Source: Vibrio cyclitrophicus
GTDB lineage: Bacteria > Pseudomonadota > Gammaproteobacteria > Enterobacterales > Vibrionaceae
Direction of reading: 5' to 3'
Assembly (NCBI RefSeq): GCF_024347435.1
Contig: NZ_AP025481.1
Location: 1,426,001-1,490,000, forward strand
DNA: 64,000 bases
Positions 7,400 through 15,662 of the stretch are shown in pieces. Position 1 is the first letter of the stretch. The number at the start of each line of letters is the position of its first letter. The notes below the pieces were generated by a model. That model was not told where the DNA came from. It searched no databases and worked only from the letters and a program-made list of their open reading frames with translations. The translations under genes were made by a program, and so were the position numbers.

Positions 7400-8758
7400 A
7401 TGAATGCTATCAATTTAGCAATGAAACAAAGACATTGGGTCATGGCCTGCTTCGCTTTGGTCATCCTTTGTATTCATATTGGTGAAATCCGTAGAACCAT
7501 CCATTTTGTTGAGAAAGATCAAACTCACCGAAGCGATCTCATTCAAACGCTGGTTCAAAGTAATGTCGTGCGAACACTGAATATTTTAGGTACTTCTTTA
7601 AACTCAGAAGCAACAAATGCCAACAGACCCAATGTGGGTGGCGTTTATTATCAGCCTACGCGACCTTTCTCAAATTCTGACATTCAAGGCATCGCAGAAC
7701 GATTCAATATCAGTACATCGTCACCTCAATTTCTTGCCATGAAAAACGGAAAAACGACACTTTGGGGGTTTAATTTCAATCATCCAAAACCTCATATCAA
7801 TTTAATAGCAGGGCTCGTGTCGCAGCGGACATCCCTATACCACGAGGCTAATGTCGATCTGCAACATTACTTCCCAGAAATCAATGGCACGGCCAACACG
7901 CTTCTTTTTATAAGAGACAATCAACATCAATACTTTATGCCTTCTGGAGAAAAGATAAATCTAGACTTATCGAACACGCACGCCTTACAACCTCCAGAAG
8001 ACACCGCTGTCTATGTAAACAAAGTGGAACTACTGGACGTCATATTTTTCCAATTAAACAATGACAATTCTCGATACTTTCATCTTGTTGAAGTTCCGTT
8101 ACCACAACTTCGTGCGACCCTTTTTATCTTTGATAATATGACCAGTTCTGTGGCTGAAATAAAGGGAGTGATTCAAAGCTTTGTTGAGGTAATCGCATTG
8201 TTAGGGATAGGCTATGTGTTACTGATCGCTTTTTCTCATTATCAATATCGAACCTCAATTGCTTTGGAATCAGATGCATTAACAGGGTTGAAGAACCGCT
8301 CTTACTTAGAAAGTGCAAACTCACGCATTCGCGATGCTGGAACGAGCAAAAACAACCGATGTATCGGAGTTATTGCCATTGATCTCGACCATTTTAAACT
8401 GATCAACGACAACTACGGACACCATACCGGCGACAACGTGTTAGTTCGGATAAGCGAGATATTATTAGAAAATGTAAGAAACAACGATGAGTGCTATCGT
8501 ATCGGTGGAGACGAATTCATCGTCATTCTCAAAACAGAAAGTCAGTCCGATATCATCAAGTTAGCAGATAGAATTCGAGATAAAATCGCCTACGACCCAC
8601 AGCTCAGAAGTATGATTAAAGGAGGAGTATCAGCTTCGCTTGGACTTGTGGATTTATCGACTGGGCAATCGATTGAAGAGGCCATTATTTCCGCTGACGA
8701 GATGTTGTATCAAGCGAAAAACCAAGGGCGCAATTTGGTTCAAAGCTCCCTTATCTGA
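7400..8758 (+). CDS. Membrane diguanylate cyclase (GGDEF)
   Basis: A 452-residue inner-membrane enzyme expected to make c-di-GMP from two GTP. A first membrane helix lies at about residues 12-30, then a periplasmic sensor region of about 210 residues of no recognised family, a second helix at about 245-265, and a GGDEF domain at about 280-450. The active-site motif GGDEF is intact at 369-373, and the product-inhibition I-site R360-N-N-D363 sits exactly five residues before it, so both catalysis and feedback control are expected. It begins 36 bp after the fimbrial adhesin gene with AAAGG before the ATG and no terminator between, so it is probably cotranscribed with the pilus genes. A strong terminator follows. 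This ties local c-di-GMP synthesis to fimbria expression. Confidence 0.88.
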   Translation: MNAINLAMKQRHWVMACFALVILCIHIGEIRRTIHFVEKDQTHRSDLIQTLVQSNVVRTLNILGTSLNSEATNANRPNVGGVYYQPTRPFSNSDIQGIAERFNISTSSPQFLAMKNGKTTLWGFNFNHPKPHINLIAGLVSQRTSLYHEANVDLQHYFPEINGTANTLLFIRDNQHQYFMPSGEKINLDLSNTHALQPPEDTAVYVNKVELLDVIFFQLNNDNSRYFHLVEVPLPQLRATLFIFDNMTSSVAEIKGVIQSFVEVIALLGIGYVLLIAFSHYQYRTSIALESDALTGLKNRSYLESANSRIRDAGTSKNNRCIGVIAIDLDHFKLINDNYGHHTGDNVLVRISEILLENVRNNDECYRIGGDEFIVILKTESQSDIIKLADRIRDKIAYDPQLRSMIKGGVSASLGLVDLSTGQSIEEAIISADEMLYQAKNQGRNLVQSSLI

Positions 8759-8769
8759 AAGAAAACGAA

Positions 8770-8814
8770 TTTTCCTGTTCGCTGCAACCGCAACCGCAAT
8801 TGTGAACAGGAAAA
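8770..8814. terminator. Bidirectional terminator between convergent genes
   Basis: TTTTCCTGTTC at 8770-8780 and GAACAGGAAAA at 8804-8814 form a perfect 11-bp stem with a 23-nt loop. It closes the diguanylate cyclase gene and could serve the opposite acetyltransferase gene too. Confidence 0.65.
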
Positions 8815-8915
8815 GAATAGCCAATCAACCAACGAAGAAAGCTGGGCTTACAAAAAGAACATTAGTTTACTACAACTCAGAGATCGAAAGCCGCTCAAAA
8901 ATGCAGTGGCGTCAA

Positions 8916-9476
8916 TTAATCATTATCAATCGATTTTAGTACTTTACATGGGTTACCTACGGCAACCACATTCGCTGGGATGTTTTTAGTTACCACACTG
9001 CCCGCACCAATCACGCTGCTCTTGCCAATGGTTACTCCTGGGCAAACAATCACACCACCGCCAAGCCAAACATTATCACCAACGTTAATCGGAGTGCCGA
9101 ACTCCACGCCCTCTTCAACGCGGCCTTTCACATCGAGTGGGTGACCTGCGGTAAGAATTTGAACGTTCGGACCAAGCAGCACATTGTCACCAATGGTCAC
9201 TTCAGCCACATCCAAAATCACGCAGTTAAAGTTAGCGTAGAAGTTCTTGCCCAACTTGATGTTCGAGCCGTAATCACAACGGAACGGCGGCTCTAAGTGC
9301 GCGTTCTCACAGCCCGGAATGAGCTCTTGAGTTGCCTCTTCCCATTCGAGTGTGTCTGGAATACTGTTATTGAGTTTTTGAAGCACCTTACGACATTCGA
9401 TACGAGCAGCATAAAGCTCTTTATCCCAAGCCTGATAAGGTTCGCCTGCTAGCATTTTTTGTTTTTCTGTTTTCAC
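8916..9476 (-). CDS. maa: Maltose O-acetyltransferase-like sugar acetyltransferase
   Basis: A 186-residue acetyl-CoA-dependent O-acetyltransferase of the left-handed beta-helix (hexapeptide) class, close in pattern to Maa/NodL/LacA. The N-terminal Maa domain starts TEKQKMLAGEPYQAWDKEL, followed by hexapeptide turns (IGDNVLLGPNVQI, GDNVWLGGGVIVCPGVTIG) and the catalytic His segment TAGHPLD. I chose the GTG at 9474-9476, which follows AGGTAAGTAAC and aligns with the usual Maa start; an in-frame ATG at 9500 would add eight residues. The enzyme acetylates maltose/glucose-like sugars in the cytoplasm; the true acceptor is unknown. A second paralog lies at 31125-31688. Confidence 0.85.
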   Translation of the reverse strand: MKTEKQKMLAGEPYQAWDKELYAARIECRKVLQKLNNSIPDTLEWEEATQELIPGCENAHLEPPFRCDYGSNIKLGKNFYANFNCVILDVAEVTIGDNVLLGPNVQILTAGHPLDVKGRVEEGVEFGTPINVGDNVWLGGGVIVCPGVTIGKSSVIGAGSVVTKNIPANVVAVGNPCKVLKSIDND

Positions 9477-9679
9477 GTTACTTACCTGTTCTCGTATCAC
9501 TTAGCTATTTTCATATTACTCAACTCGTTTTACATTACTTAACTAATGGTGGTCAATTCATCGACCAAAAAACGCAATATCGCACATCTAAATAACAGTG
9601 AATAAGGAGTGTTTTTGCCTGATTTAAGAGATGCGCAGCTCGTCACTTTTTGTAGGTGAAATATGAAATTCGAACCGTG

Positions 9680-10678
9680 CTAATTTAGCTTCGCTATAGA
9701 ATCACGCAACACCAAACTACCGGTGGTATTGATGGTGGTCGCTTGCTCTGTTTCACCGACAATTTGCAGGATCGCCTTTAGGGTCATTTGCTCTAATGGC
9801 ACGCTGACAGAGGTTAAGCTTGGCGTTAGAAACGCACCGACTTTACTGTTATCAAATCCTACAATAGAGATGTCTTGAGGTAATGAATAACCTAGCTCCG
9901 TTAATGCCTTAATCGCACCAATCGCCATGTCATCGTTTTCCGACAAGATAGCAGTGGATATGGTTTTACTTTTTACCAGAGCCTGAGCCGCGTGATAACC
10001 GCTCTCCATCGTCCAATCACCTTGAACCACTTTGGACTTATCCAATGTAATACCATGTTTAGTTAACACATCTTGATAGGCTTGGTAGCGTAGCTCATCG
10101 GTCGAAGAACCGGCTTTACCACGAATCACGGCAATATCGGTATGCCCCTGTTCGATGATGTGTTCAACCATCAAACGAGCGCTCTGATAATGGTCTGTGG
10201 TAATGGCATTATTGGGCTTCGACGGCATTTCTCGGTTGAGCACCAAAATCGGCGTGTCAGTGCTTTCGATGATCTGAGCAATCTCGCTTTCCGTTAAACA
10301 TTGCGGATAAATGATGATGCCCGCGCACTTCATGTCGAGCAGGAAATTGATCGCCTTTCTTTCGTCTTCAGCGCAGTGTTTACCATCGGTGATCACCAGT
10401 TGGTGGTTCGACTTTTCACTATAAGAAGCCGCGTGATACATCAAGGAAGAGAAGTAAGGACCGTTGAACAGCTCATTAGTGATCACAAAACCGATGAAGT
10501 TGGTCTTCTTAGTCGCCAATTGTTGAGCTAATAGGTTTGGTCGATAACCCGTTTCTTGAATCGCATCAAATACCTTTTTCACCACATCTGGACGCACGAT
10601 GTTCTTGCCATTTAAGACACGAGAAACGGTCGACTTAGATACGCCTGCGCGGTTCGCGACATCAAGCATGGTTACCAT
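9680..10678 (-). CDS. ascG: LacI-family regulator, AscG-like
   Basis: A 332-residue LacI/GalR repressor. Residues 1-55 form the HTH and hinge (TMLDVANRAGVSKSTVSRVLNG), and the rest is a periplasmic-binding-protein-like sugar-sensing domain (NDDMAIGAIKALTELGYSLP, DISIVGFD). It resembles E. coli AscG, repressor of the beta-glucoside asc genes. Downstream neighbour on the same strand (transcribed first) is an AscB/BglA-like 6-phospho-beta-glucosidase. Two near-perfect TGAAACCGGTTTCA operators lie upstream of that gene, matching the AscG-type palindrome as I remember it. A terminator separates the two genes, so the regulator probably has some independent transcription. Inducer: likely a phosphorylated beta-glucoside, inferred. 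Confidence 0.82.
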   Translation of the reverse strand: MVTMLDVANRAGVSKSTVSRVLNGKNIVRPDVVKKVFDAIQETGYRPNLLAQQLATKKTNFIGFVITNELFNGPYFSSLMYHAASYSEKSNHQLVITDGKHCAEDERKAINFLLDMKCAGIIIYPQCLTESEIAQIIESTDTPILVLNREMPSKPNNAITTDHYQSARLMVEHIIEQGHTDIAVIRGKAGSSTDELRYQAYQDVLTKHGITLDKSKVVQGDWTMESGYHAAQALVKSKTISTAILSENDDMAIGAIKALTELGYSLPQDISIVGFDNSKVGAFLTPSLTSVSVPLEQMTLKAILQIVGETEQATTINTTGSLVLRDSIAKLN

Positions 10679-10695
10679 TCGCTTCTTTTCCTTTA

Positions 10696-10726
10696 TAAAA
10701 AATTAGCCGACATAAGCCGACTAATT
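10696..10726 (-). terminator. Terminator between glucosidase and LacI-type gene
   Basis: On the minus strand AATTAGTCGGC, loop TTAT and GTCGGCTAATT form an 11-bp stem with two G-U pairs followed by TTTTTTA. It ends the 6-phospho-beta-glucosidase message before the regulator gene. Confidence 0.75.
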
Positions 10727-10777
10727 CATTGCAAAATGACAGCTCACAGTTCTCATAACTGCGCTGGGAAATGCATT

Positions 10778-12235
<1,458 letters not shown>

Positions 12236-12289
12236 TTATTCGTCAGAAAATAGATAGGTTTAAGGTAACAAACTTAAAAGCTGCAACTC

Positions 12290-12303
12290 TGAAACCGATT
12301 TCA
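12290..12303. promoter_or_regulatory. LacI-type operator O2 (proximal)
   Basis: TGAAACCGATTTCA differs at one base from the perfect palindrome 35 bp away. It lies 61 bp upstream of the 6-phospho-beta-glucosidase start, downstream of the likely promoter. Confidence 0.8.
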
Positions 12304-12324
12304 AGATTCAATAAAGATACACAC

Positions 12325-12338
12325 TGAAACCGGTTTCA
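12325..12338. promoter_or_regulatory. LacI-type operator O1 (distal) and promoter
   Basis: TGAAACCGGTTTCA is a perfect palindrome of LacI/GalR type and matches the AscG box known from E. coli (from memory). On the minus strand a TTGAAA -35-like hexamer overlaps it, with CTTTAT 17 bp downstream, so a bound repressor would cover the promoter. Centre-to-centre distance to the second operator is 35 bp. Confidence 0.8.
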
Positions 12339-12399
12339 ACAATAATTAATGGATCTTTTTTTGATCGAACTAAAGACTAATCAAAAGTCAGCGTTACAA

Positions 12400-12924
12400 T
12401 CAATGCTGCTCAAAATACTGGTCATGCTGTGATTTGCCAAATTGGTCTTGAGTTCCTGGGTAGAACTGAACGAGCGTCTGATCCGCTAGTGTGAGGTGAA
12501 TCCAACCCTCCTTAACTCTCAGCCAATTGGTGCCGCTGGTCTCATAGACGACAGGAAAATTGCCCCAGCCTGACTCTGATACCTGCAGCTCTTTAAAGCG
12601 GTTAATCGGGGTTAGCTTATTGCTGTCGAAATTTGCGTCGGCATAGACTGATAATGGCTCGATGGCATCGATTAGCTTAAACGTATAACAGCTCACAGAG
12701 GCTGAAGTGCGATCAAACCACTGGTAAGGTTGCGCACCGATTAAATCGTAGACCGTACAATCATTGAATTGAATCGCCCACTCTTGGTGAGCTTTAAAGC
12801 CAAGGTAACCAATGGGTTGTGACGAGTCAGGCTTCGCACCTGGCTTCTTCTCATACACCAGAGCTGAGGTAACACATCCCATAAGCCCAAGACTAAAAAG
12901 GAAAGTCAAAGTACGCTTCATCAT
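12400..12924 (-). CDS. Putative lipoprotein, unknown function
   Basis: A 174-residue protein with a lipoprotein signal: KRTLTFLFSLGLMG followed by Cys17 (lipobox LMGC), then a short linker. The two residues after Cys are V-T, so no Asp+2 inner-membrane retention signal; outer-membrane location is likely. The mature part (about 25-174) is a compact domain with W and G residues (SGTNWLRVKEGWIHL) that recalls SH3-like bacterial domains, but I cannot assign a family. It lies alone, 52 bp before a VOC protein gene on the same strand, and may share its transcript. Function unknown. Confidence 0.7.
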   Translation of the reverse strand: MMKRTLTFLFSLGLMGCVTSALVYEKKPGAKPDSSQPIGYLGFKAHQEWAIQFNDCTVYDLIGAQPYQWFDRTSASVSCYTFKLIDAIEPLSVYADANFDSNKLTPINRFKELQVSESGWGNFPVVYETSGTNWLRVKEGWIHLTLADQTLVQFYPGTQDQFGKSQHDQYFEQH

Positions 12925-12975
12925 TGTAATACCTCAGTTCCGTTAGTGAATTAAACGCTATTCAAGCGCCTTCTA

Positions 12976-13365
12976 TTAAACGGTAAGCTCCAAGCGATTA
13001 CCATCCGGATCGAGTACACAGCTCTCATAATAGCCATCACCTGTTCTTCTTGGGCCATCTAAGCGCTCATAGCCATCTTCGACCAAACTTTGAGTCAGTG
13101 CATCGACCGCTTGTTCAGACCCTAGTGAAATCGCCATATGAATGAAGCCTGTGAACTGATCATAGATGTCGTCTTTCGATTCAGGGACAGAATCCATTTC
13201 CATAATCTCTAAACGACTTCCAGTTTCAAATGAGAGGAAGTAGGAAGAAAACCCTTTAGTTGGGTTGTGATATTTTGAGTTCGATGTCGCGCCGAAATAA
13301 TCTTCATAAAATAGCTTCAGAACTTCAAGTTGTTTGGTCCAAATTGCGATGTGTTCAATCTTCAT
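12976..13365 (-). CDS. VOC/glyoxalase-like protein
   Basis: A 129-residue vicinal-oxygen-chelate domain protein. It starts MKIEHIAIWTKQLE and ends with the usual ...CVLDPDGNRLELTV, with metal-ligand candidates His5, His in GFIHMAIS and Glu near the end. Two beta-alpha-beta-beta-beta modules fit the length. Members include glyoxalase I, dioxygenases and antibiotic-binding proteins; the substrate cannot be told. It is divergent from an EamA exporter gene with 197 bp between them, and upstream of a lipoprotein gene on its own strand. Confidence 0.85.
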   Translation of the reverse strand: MKIEHIAIWTKQLEVLKLFYEDYFGATSNSKYHNPTKGFSSYFLSFETGSRLEIMEMDSVPESKDDIYDQFTGFIHMAISLGSEQAVDALTQSLVEDGYERLDGPRRTGDGYYESCVLDPDGNRLELTV

Positions 13366-13562
13366 TTTGTTTGCCTAAGTTTGATGTCTAACGCTAGATT
13401 ACTCATCAAATAAGGAACTATAAACAGAACGAAATTCATCGAAATTGTTCCTGATTAACGGACTCGATTTTATGTCCATAACCGCACAGTATTGGTATCT
13501 ATGTTTGTGTAATAGTTATCTTTCCTCCATAGTCGGGTTTTACACATTCTGAGATATAAGCC

Positions 13563-14462
13563 GTGAACTTTCTAAAATTAATAACTCTCGCTGCGATATG
13601 GGGCGGTTCGTTTCTGTTCATGAGAATTGCCGCTAACCCATTGGGCCCAGCAGTGTTAATTGAAGCAAGAGTACTGTTTGCAGCAATCACGCTAATGTTG
13701 GTGTCTTTGTATTTAAGAAAAAAGCTGACGTTCAACACTCATGCTAAACACTTCTTTATTCTTGGGCTGTTTAATACCGCAGTTCCCTTTTTACTGTTCG
13801 CTTATGCCGCGCAAACACTTAACGCTTCGACCCTAGCCATCTTGAATTCTACCGCGCCAATATGGGCGGCAATCATTGGTGCGATATGGACTAAAACAGC
13901 ACTCGAGGCGAGAGTTCTAGTAGGACTTGGGATTGGGGTAGCGGGAGTAGGAGTACTCGTTGGTTGGGATGCGATAAACATTGGCCATGAGGCTGTACTT
14001 CCGATTTTTGCTGCGGTGATGGCCGCGTTTAGCTACGGAATAGCTTCAAACTATACCAAACAAGCACCTAAAGTTGAGGCATTCAATAATGCTCATGGCA
14101 GCATGTGGGCTGCGGTATTGATCGTGTTGCCGTTCATCTTTTTCATTCCGATGAGAGAGGCTCCGGATCTAACTATTACCACATCGGTTATCTTACTGGG
14201 CGCGGTGTGTACTGGACTTGCTTACCTGCTTTACTTCAATCTAGTTTCTGAACTCGGCGCACCTTCAGCCCTGTCCGTTACCTTCATCATTCCGGTATTT
14301 GGTATTCTCTGGGGTAACTTATTCTTAGGTGAAGCAATTGGTATCAATACGATTACTGGTTCAATTCTGGTAATCACTGGCACCATGTTAGTGACAGGTA
14401 TGACACCTTCTAAGATGATAGAGAGCGCAAAACAAAAACGTGCTGCGAGAGCTGCTCGCTAA
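13563..14462 (+). CDS. EamA/DMT-family permease
   Basis: A 299-residue inner-membrane transporter of the drug/metabolite superfamily with ten hydrophobic helices arranged as two EamA repeats (about residues 5-135 and 145-285). The second repeat starts near VLPIFAAVMAAFSYGIASNY. The GTG start (MNFLKLITLAAIWGGSFLFM) fits the family's usual N-terminus. These proteins usually export amino acids, nucleosides or similar metabolites; the substrate is not evident. The C-terminus is positively charged (KQKRAARAAR) and cytoplasmic, which fits. Confidence 0.88.
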   Translation: MNFLKLITLAAIWGGSFLFMRIAANPLGPAVLIEARVLFAAITLMLVSLYLRKKLTFNTHAKHFFILGLFNTAVPFLLFAYAAQTLNASTLAILNSTAPIWAAIIGAIWTKTALEARVLVGLGIGVAGVGVLVGWDAINIGHEAVLPIFAAVMAAFSYGIASNYTKQAPKVEAFNNAHGSMWAAVLIVLPFIFFIPMREAPDLTITTSVILLGAVCTGLAYLLYFNLVSELGAPSALSVTFIIPVFGILWGNLFLGEAIGINTITGSILVITGTMLVTGMTPSKMIESAKQKRAARAAR

Positions 14463-14548
14463 TTAGTGACCAATGAACCCATAACACCTCAACAATGCAT
14501 GCTTGAACCGCTATAAAAGCTAATCGACAACAGATAATTTATCCACGG

Positions 14549-15451
14549 CTAATCAGCCATGTATTGTTGAATCTTGTTCCTCAACCACTGATGAGCAAGG
14601 TTCGACTCCGTTCTTTTATGCCAAATCATATATTGCTGCATCGGCAACACCTCAAACGGTTGCTCAAGTACTTGAAGTTGGAATCGCTCTGCAAATTGGT
14701 TAGCGAAGTCACGAGAAGTACTACCAACACAATCAGAGCCAGAAACTAACACACACATCATCATCAATGAATCACACTCAGAACTCACTTTTCTCGGTTT
14801 GATAGCCTGCTTAGTAAAGTAATCTGCAGTGTACAGACGAGAGCGACGCATCCTAAAAGTCACATGCTTTTCATCGTAATATTGAGCTTCAGTGACTGAA
14901 CCATCAATTCTTGGATGCCCCTGGCGAGCGATCAACACCAACCTATCCTCAATGACTTGCTGATTCATGTACCCATTAACTTGTGGGTAGTGGATATCGA
15001 TCGCTAAATCTGCTTGCTGCATACTTAAACTCTGAAGCAAATCTTCTTCGTTATTCGGTACCATATTGAACTCAATAGAGATATTTCCAAGAGTATTATC
15101 TTTTTCTACAAGAGGTTGAAGCTTGGTTAAACCTATCTCATTAACCAGAATTCGAAACACATGATGTTGTTGATTATCGAACTGTTGCAATGAACTTACA
15201 GCGCTTGAGATTCCGTCTAACGCAGGTTCGATTCTAAGTGCTAATTGCGTTGCAGCATTCGTGGGACTGATCCCTCGCCCCTCTCTGATGAAAAGATCGG
15301 TGCCTAACTGAGACTGCAATCGCTTGAGTGCGCCACTCACACCCGGCTGTGTCATACCCAGAGACTCAGATGCCAAAGTTATCGACTTCAACCGATACAC
15401 TTCTAAAAACACATTCAGCAAGTTTAAATCTAACTTTTCAACGTCACTCAC
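14549..15451 (-). CDS. LysR-family regulator, SdsB-like by position
   Basis: A 300-residue LysR regulator. I place the start at a GTG (15449-15451) preceded by AATAAGGAG; a TTG seven codons upstream lies inside that Shine-Dalgarno and is unlikely. Residues 1-65 form the winged HTH (LDLNLLNVFLEVYRLKSITLAS, then MTQPGVSGALKRLQ); the remainder is the effector domain. It is transcribed divergently from an SdsA-like alkylsulfatase, the same arrangement as the sdsB-sdsA pair of Pseudomonas. It therefore likely controls that gene in response to alkyl sulfates, which is inference from context. The intervening 211 bp contain a 15-bp imperfect inverted repeat that may be its binding site, and a 7-bp tandem repeat in its own leader. 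Confidence 0.85.
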   Translation of the reverse strand: MSDVEKLDLNLLNVFLEVYRLKSITLASESLGMTQPGVSGALKRLQSQLGTDLFIREGRGISPTNAATQLALRIEPALDGISSAVSSLQQFDNQQHHVFRILVNEIGLTKLQPLVEKDNTLGNISIEFNMVPNNEEDLLQSLSMQQADLAIDIHYPQVNGYMNQQVIEDRLVLIARQGHPRIDGSVTEAQYYDEKHVTFRMRRSRLYTADYFTKQAIKPRKVSSECDSLMMMCVLVSGSDCVGSTSRDFANQFAERFQLQVLEQPFEVLPMQQYMIWHKRTESNLAHQWLRNKIQQYMAD

Positions 15452-15483
15452 AAACGAACTCCTTATTAACAAACCTTTCTATC

Positions 15484-15510
15484 TGGCTACTGGCTACTGG
15501 CTACTGGCTA
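15484..15510. repeat. 7-bp tandem repeat, 3.9 copies of TGGCTAC
   Basis: Three complete TGGCTAC units and a partial fourth lie 33 bp upstream of the LysR gene start, in its leader or promoter. The copies are identical, so recent slippage is likely and copy number may vary between strains. Confidence 0.9.
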
Positions 15511-15546
15511 GAAAATCACACTCTAAATTCTGTTTATCACTAAAGC

Positions 15547-15623
15547 TTAGCTTATACATAACAGTTCGTGATGTATTAACTAAAGTTTACTTTATTTTTT
15601 GCTATGTTTGACGGCCATATAAT
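15547..15623. promoter_or_regulatory. LysR operator candidate and alkylsulfatase promoter
   Basis: TTAGCTTATACATAA (15547-15561) and TGATGTATTAACTAA (15569-15583) are inverted arms matching at 12 of 15 positions with a 7-bp spacer, as expected for a LysR regulatory site. A TATAAT -10 box at 15618-15623 points toward the alkylsulfatase gene 40 bp away; no good -35 is visible, which fits activator dependence. Confidence 0.6.
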
Positions 15624-15662
15624 CCTCTCAACGAAACAATTCCCCGAATTGAAGAGGCTCTA

